A stretch of DNA of 64,000 bases from positions 248,001-312,000 of the forward strand of contig CAYNZP010000001.1 of the NCBI GenBank assembly GCA_964401835.1, read 5' to 3'. Shown here piece by piece: positions 17,759-25,709 of this stretch. The notes below the pieces were generated by a model. That model had not been told where the DNA came from, ran no database searches, and saw only the letters and a list, made by a program, of their open reading frames with translations. The stretch's first letter is position 1. Each line of letters opens with the position of its first letter. The stretch comes from CAYNZP01 sp964401835 (GTDB taxonomy: Bacteria; Planctomycetota; Phycisphaerae; SM23-33). The translations under genes were made by a program, and so were the position numbers.

Positions 17759-19726
17759 TCAACTGACGTCAGACATATGACGCAATAAATAATCGGTGAT
17801 AGCTTTATGTCCCCAACGTTTAGAAACATCCAATACCTTCCCGTACTTATTGGAATCGTTAACATTGGCTCCGTGGTCAATAAGTAATTGAATGGTTTTC
17901 ACAGAAGCCCCAGCCCACGCCGCATGAATTATTGGTGTTGCACCATGATTATTTTTTGCATGAATATCTGCACCTCGTTTAAGCAGTAATTCAGCCGCTT
18001 CTGTCGAGCTGAATTCTACAGCCTTATGCAGGGTGGTGTTTTCGAACATGTCAAGGCAGTTGATGTCCCCGCCGTGCCTGAGCAATACCTTGATTGTTTT
18101 TGTGTGGTTATGAATGGAAGCTTCGTGCAGTGGCATTAGCGACATCTCGCCCCGTAGATCAATCTGCGAAGGATTCTCAACAAGTATTCGCTCGAGAATA
18201 TTAACAAGCCCGCCTCTTGCAGCGTCTAATGCCGATATGGAATCATTTGCGCCTGCGTCAAGAAGCATCTGGCAGATATCCTCATGACCGTTTTTCGCAG
18301 CCGCCGAGACTACGCTGATTTTGCGTCCATCCATCACGGATATACCTTTTTCGTTGGGGTCGGCCCCATCGGCAAGATGCCTGCGAACTTCCTCCACCAG
18401 ACCCAGCCGAGCAGCACCATATAAATTTGAAGGTTTTGCTCCATTCTCAAGTAATAACTCGATTGCAGTATGGAGATAGTCTTCGTTCAATGATATCGCG
18501 AAATCTAACGGATTCATCTCAACCCCTTTAAGGCCGGCAAAAGGTCCGAACAATACTGATAACGAAGCTATATCCACCGTTAGTGATGTGTCCGCATTGT
18601 GTTCCATGAACAGTCTTAGCATTTCAACACGCTCTTTGTGGTCGAATGGCACTCTTCTCATCCCAAACAACAGCAGGACAATTGGCGTAATTCCAATTCG
18701 AGAGTCCGGATATTTTGCCCTTGCGTTAATGTCCGCTCCGGCAGACAGCGAGATTCTTGTCGCCTGTTCGTCTACTAGAAACGCAGCAAGATGTAGCATG
18801 CTCCAGCCGCAGAAATAATTGATGGCCTGGTCATCGGTTTCGCAAGCGGCCATGCTCGGTAGGGTGGAATTAACAAGTGTCGGATCCTTGCGAATAGATT
18901 TTTGGAAAGCTTCCGTTTGCCCGGTCAGTAATTCGTAAACTGGATGTCCTTCCAATACGCTCTTTGCTCCGGACGCGGTTAAGATATCAATACATTCTTT
19001 TTTATGGGGCGATTCTGGATTTGGTGACGAAAACAACATCGCATCGAGCGGCCTGAACGGCTGTTTCGCAACAAGATTTGGGTCGGCGCCATGCTCTAAT
19101 AACCAACGCAACTCATTCGGCATGGTAGCGATTGCTATGCAGGCTAATAGCGGTACCCTTTCGTCCAGAACAACGTTGAAATCTACACCGTACCTGAGGA
19201 GAATTTCCCATATCTCTATCGTCTTGGAATGAACCATCAATAATCCACTGTAACCATCCTTCGACGAGTCAGCCCCTAACTCAAGCAGAGTTCTAACTGT
19301 GTCAACTTCGCCACGGAGACATGCATAAGTTAGCGGGGTGATGTCATCTCTTGTATACCGATATTGATTGGGAAACAGTTTATTCAGCAATGCCTTATCT
19401 TCTTTTATCAGTTTCAATATCGTGTCAGTATCTGACGTATCAATCGCCTCTTTAAGCATTTGTAACTTCTCTGGCGGACAGACGTGGCGTTTGAGCTTTG
19501 GCCAGCTTTTAAAACCATACTCACGAGCAATAACAAACTGGGCGTCATGTAAAGCGAAACCCATATGAGTGATTTCTGAATCACTTAAACCGAGTGCATG
19601 GGGCAAGTGATTCCTGATTCGCTCAATGTCGTCAGGAATTGCCTTGTTATGCCCATCCTTTAACGACTTTGCCTGTTTGCGAAGGTTTTCCAGAGAGGGG
19701 TTCGGTGGTAATGGACGTGTGTACAT
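17759..19726 (-). CDS. ankyrin-repeat protein
   Basis: A 655-residue protein made mostly of ankyrin repeats. It begins with a leader common to many bacterial ankyrin proteins (PSLENLRKQAKSLKDG, then FVIAREYGFKSWPKLKRHV at residues ~68-86). Repeats follow from about residue 130, with typical TPLTYACLRG, LLELGAD, AAKNGHEDICQMLLDAGA and GATPIIHAAWAG motifs; the best-formed ones are near the C-terminus (about 480-645). No signal peptide or membrane segment is visible. The start is supported by AGGAGA six bases upstream. It probably mediates protein binding; no partner is suggested by the context. It is inserted between the two copies of repeat B in the glycan locus. Confidence 0.88.
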   Translation of the reverse strand: MYTRPLPPNPSLENLRKQAKSLKDGHNKAIPDDIERIRNHLPHALGLSDSEITHMGFALHDAQFVIAREYGFKSWPKLKRHVCPPEKLQMLKEAIDTSDTDTILKLIKEDKALLNKLFPNQYRYTRDDITPLTYACLRGEVDTVRTLLELGADSSKDGYSGLLMVHSKTIEIWEILLRYGVDFNVVLDERVPLLACIAIATMPNELRWLLEHGADPNLVAKQPFRPLDAMLFSSPNPESPHKKECIDILTASGAKSVLEGHPVYELLTGQTEAFQKSIRKDPTLVNSTLPSMAACETDDQAINYFCGWSMLHLAAFLVDEQATRISLSAGADINARAKYPDSRIGITPIVLLLFGMRRVPFDHKERVEMLRLFMEHNADTSLTVDIASLSVLFGPFAGLKGVEMNPLDFAISLNEDYLHTAIELLLENGAKPSNLYGAARLGLVEEVRRHLADGADPNEKGISVMDGRKISVVSAAAKNGHEDICQMLLDAGANDSISALDAARGGLVNILERILVENPSQIDLRGEMSLMPLHEASIHNHTKTIKVLLRHGGDINCLDMFENTTLHKAVEFSSTEAAELLLKRGADIHAKNNHGATPIIHAAWAGASVKTIQLLIDHGANVNDSNKYGKVLDVSKRWGHKAITDYLLRHMSDVS

Positions 19727-19857
19727 AGCGATTCTCCTTCCAAATCGCCTGTTGTCCGCTTGTTCAGGCTAAAAGAAGTATCGCCAAAAAATTATTCTTC
19801 TCAAGGTAGGCTTGGCCCTTCCCGCGGACATGGTTGCGCCCCTGAACGCTAGGTTGA

Positions 19858-19886
19858 ATCGTATAGTCAGTAATTTAACCCGTCAA
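19858..19886 (-). promoter_or_regulatory. candidate sigma-70 promoter of the ankyrin gene
   Basis: On the minus strand TTGACG (19886-19881) is followed, after 17 bases, by TACGAT (19863-19858). The -35 box matches five of six consensus bases and the -10 box the key T, A, A, T positions. It would start a leader of about 125 bases before the ankyrin ATG. Confidence 0.4.
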
Positions 19887-19964
19887 GCCAATAATTTGCG
19901 TTTTTCGGTACTTCCATCATTTATTATTGCTAAGTCAAGCCGCCCTGCTGTTATCGAACCCAAT

Positions 19965-20110
19965 ATGCTGCACTGACTAAATACCAACAGCAAAATAAAA
20001 TACCTGGCAAGGAATACCTCTCTGAATGGAAACGAGAATCTCCTGCAATGATTTGTATTGTCAAAACAGGATTCAACTTCTATCATCGCAAAAAGTTAGG
20101 TGTAAATAAG
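19965..20110 (+). repeat. diverged direct repeat B, copy 2
   Basis: Partner of 17561-17706, about 82 percent identical without gaps by hand count. In this copy the frame stays open and runs into the GT39-like gene, reading through an ATG at 20048, while copy 1 has no such continuation. This argues that the real start of the membrane protein is downstream of the repeat. Confidence 0.8.
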
Positions 20111-20143
20111 CAAAAGTTTATGGTGGAAGTACCCGGGAAAAAG

Positions 20144-21790
20144 ATGAAAAAGGCTGATATGTCGAACGTTGAGTCTCTTGAAAACCAATCGGCCGACAAA
20201 GCATTGGAGATATCCAGGCGTTTTGCTGCTGTGGGAGTGATTGTCTTATTGGTCGTAGCGGGATTGCTGCTGGCCAAGCAGTTGGCCTTTTCCCGAATAG
20301 CAACCGCGGACGCCTGCGTTTATTACCTTCCACTTGCCAAGACTGTCTGTGAAGACACAATCGCATCGGGCCAGCATGTGATCATTCCGCCGGCATATCC
20401 AACGCTGATGGGTTTAGTCTCTCGGTTATTGCCCTTCGCGGACGATAGTCAGGAATTGGCCGGCCAAATCATAAGTTCCGTAAGCGTGCTTGGTCTGGTC
20501 GTCTGTGCGTTTTTTATCGGGCGGAATCTGTTCAATAGGCGTGTTGGCCTGGCTGCAGCTGGGCTTACTGCAGCGAATCCGTGGATTATTCACTTCGGAG
20601 CCAGTGTCGGCCCGGCGATGCTGTATGCGATTTTTCTGGCTCTGATGACGCTTGGGCTTGTTGCCTACATTAAACGGCCTGTGTTTAAGTGGGTTGTTTG
20701 TATTGTGGCTTTCGCGGCTTTGGCGGCGTTGACCAGGAGTGAGGGAATCGTATTTGCTCCGCTTACGCTTTTGCTGATTGCGGTATTGCACATTCGCGCA
20801 GCCCGGAGAATCAGCCCCGGCCTTTTGCTTCACATTCTGACGGCTATTTTTGTTATCGCGGTTATCTGGTATCCGCGAATGTTGTATATGTACGAGGCGA
20901 CTGGTTACTATTGCCTGGATGCGAGGTTGTTGCAACGCATTCCGAGTATTCGAATGAATATGGACATTTCGCTCTGGCTGGGGCCGAGTCAACTCGAATT
21001 GGTCAGGCTCTCCGCGCCGGTCGTAGATCAAGTCCGCCAGTGGGGACCAGTGCTCAAGGAAGCACAGGAAACGCTGTTAATGGTTCTAGGTCCGGCGACG
21101 TGGGTGCTGGCTGGCGTCTGGCTTGTCTTTCGCAAGAATCTTCCTCGACGCGGTGTCGCACAGATAGTTTTGCTTGCGATAATTCTCGCTCAAATTGTCA
21201 TGGTCGCGCCCGTCAAGATGGACAGGCGATATGTGGCTTCCGTTGCAGCACTGGCACAGATTTGGGGCGGCCTGGGAATGGTGGTTATCGCAGAGCGACT
21301 TCGCAGTTGGCGCGGAGTGGCGGGAAAATTCGGAAACTCACCCGCAATGCAAACAGTAGTGCTTGGCTTTGTTGTGGCGGCTCTGGCATGCTGGTCGGTA
21401 TTCAAGTCCAACGCCGGCGTGCGACATCACGAACTTCGAACGCTCGGAACCGCAGTCCTGGCGGAGCATGGCCCGGGGAAAACTTTTATCACCACCTCAT
21501 CGGAAGTCAGTTATTACGCCGAGGGAAAATTGGTTTGCGTCCAACCCGCAAAAAGAGGTGGCCGCACGCTTTCGATGGAAAAATTACAGGAAATCTGCCA
21601 GAAACATTCTGTCGACTTCATTGTTTATCGTTCAAAAGAAACCTGGTGCCCGAAGCTCGATGAGATGATTTCCGAAGGGAGTCTGCCCGACGGAACATTG
21701 CTGAAAAAGGTCAGTCGCGACGAAATCGTACTAGGCAAATCCAGCGGGCGAGTGAGCTATCTCATAGACGCCGTTAGGCTTTTTGAATAG
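20144..21790 (+). CDS. GT39-like (ArnT/PMT-type) membrane glycosyltransferase
   Basis: A 548-residue polytopic membrane protein with about ten hydrophobic segments. After a first membrane helix, DACVYYLPLAKTV in the first periplasmic loop and PPAYPTLMGLVSRLL resemble the acidic loop and following segment of GT-C transferases of the ArnT/PMT group, which take sugar from a polyprenyl-phosphate donor outside the inner membrane. The C-terminal ~100 residues are soluble. Start is uncertain: ATG 20144 follows GGGAAAA, ATG 20159 is also possible, and ATG 20048 lies inside a repeat and is disfavoured. The DPM1-like transferase at 4.5 kb could provide its lipid-linked sugar. Confident as a membrane glycosyltransferase-like protein, less so on the family. 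Confidence 0.7.
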   Translation: MKKADMSNVESLENQSADKALEISRRFAAVGVIVLLVVAGLLLAKQLAFSRIATADACVYYLPLAKTVCEDTIASGQHVIIPPAYPTLMGLVSRLLPFADDSQELAGQIISSVSVLGLVVCAFFIGRNLFNRRVGLAAAGLTAANPWIIHFGASVGPAMLYAIFLALMTLGLVAYIKRPVFKWVVCIVAFAALAALTRSEGIVFAPLTLLLIAVLHIRAARRISPGLLLHILTAIFVIAVIWYPRMLYMYEATGYYCLDARLLQRIPSIRMNMDISLWLGPSQLELVRLSAPVVDQVRQWGPVLKEAQETLLMVLGPATWVLAGVWLVFRKNLPRRGVAQIVLLAIILAQIVMVAPVKMDRRYVASVAALAQIWGGLGMVVIAERLRSWRGVAGKFGNSPAMQTVVLGFVVAALACWSVFKSNAGVRHHELRTLGTAVLAEHGPGKTFITTSSEVSYYAEGKLVCVQPAKRGGRTLSMEKLQEICQKHSVDFIVYRSKETWCPKLDEMISEGSLPDGTLLKKVSRDEIVLGKSSGRVSYLIDAVRLFE

Positions 21791-21808
21791 TTTGCTGGTC
21801 CGGCTAAT

Positions 21809-21883
21809 CTCTCAGCAGTTTCGGGGACAACATTATCTGTGTAAGCGAGCTGGATGAAGGTCAGGCAGCTGCGCTTAGGATGC
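21809..21883 (+). pseudogene. fossil fragment of a GT2 glycosyltransferase gene
   Basis: Read in one frame from 21809, about 22 codons give LSSFGDNIICVSELDEGQAA, which aligns with LSSYGDSITYVSEPDEGQAD of the intact GT2 at 16708-17490 (its DNA around 16855-16920). A stop precedes the fragment in frame, and it has neither start nor the rest of the domain. From 21860 on, the sequence matches the DNA after the stop of the intact gene instead, as if an internal deletion had joined the front part of a duplicate to its 3' flank across a short homology (GG-CA-GC). A relic, not a functional gene. Confidence 0.6.
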
Positions 21884-21905
21884 CCTCCCATGGCCGATCC
21901 CGCCA
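21860..21905 (+). repeat. diverged direct repeat A, copy 2
   Basis: Matches 17493-17537 at 40 positions with one gap. Here it is continuous with the GT2 fossil to its left. Between 21906 and 22016 no gene is seen. Confidence 0.7.
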
Positions 21906-22016
21906 GCCATTGTCTGGCAGGTTTGCAATGGCCCAGCCAAAACATACTTGTCGAACCCACCAGTTGTGCGGATAATGGCCCTCCCTAAATTTTAACGAAA
22001 CCTTTGGGACCAACGA

Positions 22017-24212
22017 ATGAACATAGAAAAAGTTAAACAGTGGATTTCCGAGAACAACACCAAGGCCATCGAAAACGCCTGGATAGAAGCAGTCGGCCAG
22101 CACCTCTCCAACGTGCAGCTGCAGGCGGTGGCAGAAGCACTCAAAGCCCTGGTGACAGCCAAGCTTGACGACATGGCCGAAACTCTCGGCTGGATGCTCC
22201 TTTCCGAATCCGCAGATCAGCACCCCGCCGAAGAAGCACTTGAAGTGGCCCGGGCCATTCTCCCTGCACTGCCGGCCAATCAGGAACTGCGAGATTCCGC
22301 GGTTGAGCTGTACAAGAAAGTTTACGGCCAGGCAGAGCATTTCGAAGACTTCCTGAAAGCTTCCGGCCTCAGCGACAACCAGTCGTTCCGCCGCGCACTG
22401 CGCACGATGGATACTTGCCTTGCTATTGAAGAAGGAACTTTTCTTACAAACCGTTTCGATGACATTGTGCTCCGTGTAAAAAGTTTCAATACTGCTTCCG
22501 GCCATTTTCAGCTCGTCTCGCCCAGCGGCAAGGAAAGCGACCTCGATCCGAAACTGCTGGCCGACGAATTCGTCTGCGCCGATGAAAGCGACTTTAGAAT
22601 ACTTTCCCAGTTCAGGCGCGACGAATTGGACCAAATGCTCCAGGACGACATAACAGCCGTGCTCATTGGCGTATGCATGGCACGTGGTGGAGAAATCTCC
22701 TCGCCAGACCTCAAGGAATTGCTGGTTCCAAAATTCATCGAAAGCGGCAAATGGAGCGGCTGGTGGAACCGTGCCCGCACCAGAATCAAACGGACGCAGT
22801 CCCTGACCCTCGAAGGCAAAAGCCCAGCCCTCATCAGCTATCATCCCCACGGCCGAAGCCTGGAAGAAGAACTCGCAGCCGCGGTCGATGAGGCCATCGA
22901 GCCGCTGGACTACCTGGTCGTTCTCCAGCAGTACAAACGCGAGCTCGAGCATCGCAAGCTCGAAATCGACCCAGCCTTTGCCGAACCCATCATGACGACC
23001 CTGGCAAACTACGCCGGCTCGCTCGGACAGCACCGAATCGATGAAATTTTCGTTGCGGCCCTCGTAATCGATGCAGCCATGGACTTTGGCATGCCCGCGC
23101 CTGGTGCGGACTATCCAACCGCTGCCGGCCTGCTTTGCGAAGCGAACTCACCCGTGGAACTTATAAACCAGCTGACCGAACCGACACTCTGGCCGAGAGC
23201 ATTGGACGCACTCAACGCCCGTGAAGACGCCCCACAGCAGCTGGAAAAGCTGCTGACAATCGCCCCCGCAGAACAGCTCGACGAAATCACGCGACGAATC
23301 CGTGATGTGGGACGGGCCGAAGCTATCGAACAGGCCGTATCCGAAGCACTGGCTAACCGCAACAACTCTCTGCAAATCTGCGTATGGCTTTGGCGAGGCC
23401 CAGCCGAGCCAATCGAGCGTGCCAATTCCCCGCTGGAGCTGCTTTCGTGCCTGCTGAGAATCCTGCAGAGCTGCAGCCGCGACGATGACCTCCATCGTGA
23501 AACCCGGCGCGACGCCCTCGCCCAGATTCGCTCCGCCCTCTCTGCCAATAAATACAAGACTTACAAATCGGCCGTGGACGAAATGGACGAAGAAGTCGCC
23601 GGCACTATCAAGCTTCGCCTGGAACGCATCGGCGGCCTGACCGACGCCGTCCGCGAAAATCTGCTCCAACTCCTGCGGGAAAAGCATTACAAGCTGTTCC
23701 TCGAAAAGAAGGTCGACCCATGGCTGGACGAAACGGTTATCTATACCACGAAGGAATCGCTGGAACTTCGCCAGGCACAGCTTAAAGAGCTTGTCGAGGT
23801 AAAGGCGCCGGCCAATTCCAAGGCCATCGGAGAAGCAGCCGCTCTTGGCGACCTCAGCGAAAACAGCGAGTGGGAGTCTGCCATCGAGGAGCAGCGTCGG
23901 CTCAACGGGCGAATCATAGCGATGCAGAACGAACTCAACATGGCCCGTGTCCTTCAGCCGGAAGATGTGCCGACCGATAATGTTGGCATCGGCTCGGTCG
24001 TTTTGCTTAGTCGCATCGACAATGACGAAGAAATGGAACTGACCTTCCTCGGGCCGTGGGAAAGCAACGTCGAAAAGAAAATCTACAGCTATAAGACGCC
24101 GCTGGCCCAGGCGATAATCGGCAAGGCTGTCGGCGATACGGTTATGCTGAAAACTGGCGGCAGCGAAGACCCGTGCAAGATTATGCGGATAGGCTCAGCC
24201 CTGGAAAAGTAA
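22017..24212 (+). CDS. GreA/GreB-domain protein with long N-terminal extension
   Basis: A 731-residue protein. Its last ~150 residues are a full transcript-cleavage-factor module: a coiled coil carrying LGDLSENSEWESA with the acidic tip residues that activate RNA polymerase cleavage, a QRRLNGRIIAMQNEL helix, then a GreA/GreB C-terminal domain (VGIGSVVLLSRIDND, TPLAQAIIGKAVGDTV). GreA itself is only ~158 residues. The ~575-residue front part is helical, Ala/Leu/Glu-rich, without recognised motifs; it may be a HEAT-like or other solenoid scaffold. The gene stands alone. A transcription-associated role is likely from the C-terminus; what the extension binds is unknown. Confidence 0.8.
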   Translation: MNIEKVKQWISENNTKAIENAWIEAVGQHLSNVQLQAVAEALKALVTAKLDDMAETLGWMLLSESADQHPAEEALEVARAILPALPANQELRDSAVELYKKVYGQAEHFEDFLKASGLSDNQSFRRALRTMDTCLAIEEGTFLTNRFDDIVLRVKSFNTASGHFQLVSPSGKESDLDPKLLADEFVCADESDFRILSQFRRDELDQMLQDDITAVLIGVCMARGGEISSPDLKELLVPKFIESGKWSGWWNRARTRIKRTQSLTLEGKSPALISYHPHGRSLEEELAAAVDEAIEPLDYLVVLQQYKRELEHRKLEIDPAFAEPIMTTLANYAGSLGQHRIDEIFVAALVIDAAMDFGMPAPGADYPTAAGLLCEANSPVELINQLTEPTLWPRALDALNAREDAPQQLEKLLTIAPAEQLDEITRRIRDVGRAEAIEQAVSEALANRNNSLQICVWLWRGPAEPIERANSPLELLSCLLRILQSCSRDDDLHRETRRDALAQIRSALSANKYKTYKSAVDEMDEEVAGTIKLRLERIGGLTDAVRENLLQLLREKHYKLFLEKKVDPWLDETVIYTTKESLELRQAQLKELVEVKAPANSKAIGEAAALGDLSENSEWESAIEEQRRLNGRIIAMQNELNMARVLQPEDVPTDNVGIGSVVLLSRIDNDEEMELTFLGPWESNVEKKIYSYKTPLAQAIIGKAVGDTVMLKTGGSEDPCKIMRIGSALEK

Positions 24213-24701
24213 CCCTTTGACCATAGCTGCCCAAAGCTGCCCAAATCTGCCCAGTTCTGCCCGATTCTGCCCAATACTGCCCAATACTGCCCAAATCTGC
24301 CCAAAACTGACAAGTTTTGAAAATGACAAGTATTGTTTAAGAAAGGACTTAGCTATTTCGGGCCTTGAAAACAGCCTTTTTGGAGTTAACGGCCGGTAGA
24401 TAGGCAAAATAGTGAATCCGAAAATTGCTTGACTGGTTAACTGATCAACCGATTCGCTGATTAACTTTCTTCTATATTCAATTGTCAAATATCATGCTCC
24501 AAAGCGTATAAGCACGCTCCATATTACCTGCGATGACCGCGAATTCTCACACGAAGTGGTAACTTAATCTTTCGACAGTGCCCCTAACCCTCGGCCGGGC
24601 CATGAATAAATTTTTTTTGGAATTGTTGGAGTGTTAGGCGTAGGCTGGGGCAAGTGAAACGCGCCCCACCTTTTCGAGATGATGCTCCGCTTACTCACTT
24701 T
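24213..24701. other. intergenic region with decamer array
   Basis: A 489-base gap between the GreA-fusion gene and the convergent zinc-ribbon gene. It opens with the ten-base tandem array described separately, continues AT-rich, and has a GC-rich hairpin (TGGGGC at 24646-24651, GCCCCA at 24663-24668) about 35 bases past the stop of the leftward gene, without a U-run. No gene is supported. Confidence 0.6.
24221..24310. repeat. tandem array of nine 10-bp units
   Basis: Nine contiguous ten-base units of the form CCAAANCTGC (variants CCATAG, CCGATT, CCAATA before CTGC) start eight bases after the GreA-fusion stop codon. The spacing is exactly ten throughout and the CTGCC core is invariant in eight units. 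The period is close to one helical turn, so identical faces are presented along one side of the DNA. Reverse-strand reading gives an open frame of Trp/Gly/Leu repeats, judged incidental. Confidence 0.85.
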
Positions 24702-25709
24702 TTACGAAGACAGTTGTGAAAGATTTGTGACAAGATTATAAACAAACCAGCCTTCACCTGTTACGAATATCTGAGGTTTAGCACTAGCTGCATCTCGCTG
24801 GATACCTATTCCGTCAGAATACGAATTAAAACTTACAATCTTTTTATACGGAATTCGAACACTCTTCCTAGCTCCAGCAAAGTAAATATGTTTATTAGTT
24901 ATCCCAACAAGACCTGTATCAACATGGTGCATATAAGCGGTTTCAACAGGATGACCTTTAAAAGCGCCTGTTCTGTAGTAAACCCCCTTCATAACCCGAA
25001 TGCTCATTCCACCATATCCACCAACATATTCTTTTTTTATTCTCTCCTCTAAATATTTTACATCGTAGAAAACCCAAACCAGCGATTCAGTTTTTTGAAA
25101 ATTAAAAGGTAATTGGCAGTTAATATTGAAACGTTGAGGAATCTCTCCATTTAGCACATCCCTTATACAACCGGCCATTGTTGCTTTAGTAAATGCCCCC
25201 CTTGCATCAAGGTCTTCTTGGGTTAATTCCATTGACTCAGCAAATGATGTAAGTTTTTGCTCTTCCTCTTCAGAAAAAATATTATCTTCCAAAAATTTAT
25301 CCAGAGCCAATGCCCAACCGTCAACTACTGCCTCCTTGGCTGCATAGGTTGGCACAAATCCAGCTTTTGCAAGTTTTGAGATTTCTACAATAGCAAAATC
25401 CAAATCATTTCCCCCAAATGCTGTACTGGCTGCAACTGATTTTATCAATTTAAAGGCTTGTTCATACTTTTTTTGGCATTCGCTATGGTAACGCCTCAGA
25501 AGAGAAACTTTTTCCCCACAGTATTTACAAGCACCACGTTTTGAATTTTGTCCAACCAATTCATCGTAACCGCTAAGTTCAGTGGCGGTTAGTGAGGTAG
25601 ATGGGACACGAAGAGCCTGAGCACAGCTGGGGCAAGTTTCTTTTTGTCCAATAAGAGAGTTGGGAACGCTCAGCCCTTCGCCACAAGCCAGACATTTGAA
25701 ATCAATCAT
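24702..25709 (-). CDS. zinc-ribbon protein of unknown function
   Basis: A 335-residue protein not recognised as a named family. It starts with a zinc ribbon, FKCLACGEGLSVPNSLIG followed by ETCPSCAQ (C-x2-C ... C-x2-C, residues 5-30), and a second Cys/His cluster, CKYCGEK ... YHSECQKKY (about 62-80). The middle (about 85-190) is helical and acidic. The C-terminal ~120 residues alternate beta strands (TGLVGITNKHIYFAG, SVRIPYKKIVSF) in a way that recalls bacterial PH-like domains. No signal peptide or membrane helix. It is monocistronic, between the decamer array and a palindromic element. A regulatory or adaptor role is possible; none is claimed. Confidence 0.7.
   Translation of the reverse strand: MIDFKCLACGEGLSVPNSLIGQKETCPSCAQALRVPSTSLTATELSGYDELVGQNSKRGACKYCGEKVSLLRRYHSECQKKYEQAFKLIKSVAASTAFGGNDLDFAIVEISKLAKAGFVPTYAAKEAVVDGWALALDKFLEDNIFSEEEEQKLTSFAESMELTQEDLDARGAFTKATMAGCIRDVLNGEIPQRFNINCQLPFNFQKTESLVWVFYDVKYLEERIKKEYVGGYGGMSIRVMKGVYYRTGAFKGHPVETAYMHHVDTGLVGITNKHIYFAGARKSVRIPYKKIVSFNSYSDGIGIQRDAASAKPQIFVTGEGWFVYNLVTNLSQLSS

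Larger units (their letters stand above)
19727..20143. other. intergenic region between ankyrin and GT39-like genes
   Basis: About 417 bases without a convincing gene. It holds the ankyrin promoter candidate (19858-19886, minus strand) and copy 2 of direct repeat B (19965-20110). A longer reading of the GT39-like gene could begin at 20048 inside the repeat, but that part is shared with noncoding copy 1 and is not supported as coding. Confidence 0.6.

Noticed and set aside
20048..20143. N-terminal extension of the GT39-like protein from ATG 20048
   Set aside because: It lies within a direct repeat whose other copy is noncoding, and it adds a charged stretch before the first membrane helix; downstream ATGs have better binding sites.
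20426..21663. long open frames overlapping the GT39-like gene (201 codons minus, 250 codons plus)
   Set aside because: Arg/Gln/Ser-rich shadow translations; the membrane protein frame has a clear hydrophobic pattern.
21861..23033. 390-codon open frame on the minus strand
   Set aside because: It is the reverse of the GreA-fusion gene, which has coherent domain motifs; the reverse translation shows no motif and ends in the repeat region.
24089..24313. minus-strand frame reading the decamer array as Trp/Gly repeats
   Set aside because: Looks striking as a 30-base protein period, but it is forced by the ten-base DNA repeat, and the frame overlaps the end of the GreA-fusion gene without a binding site.
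24646..24668. GC-rich hairpin as terminator of the zinc-ribbon gene
   Set aside because: The stem is only six pairs with an 11-base loop and no U-run follows on the transcribed strand, so it is mentioned but not called.
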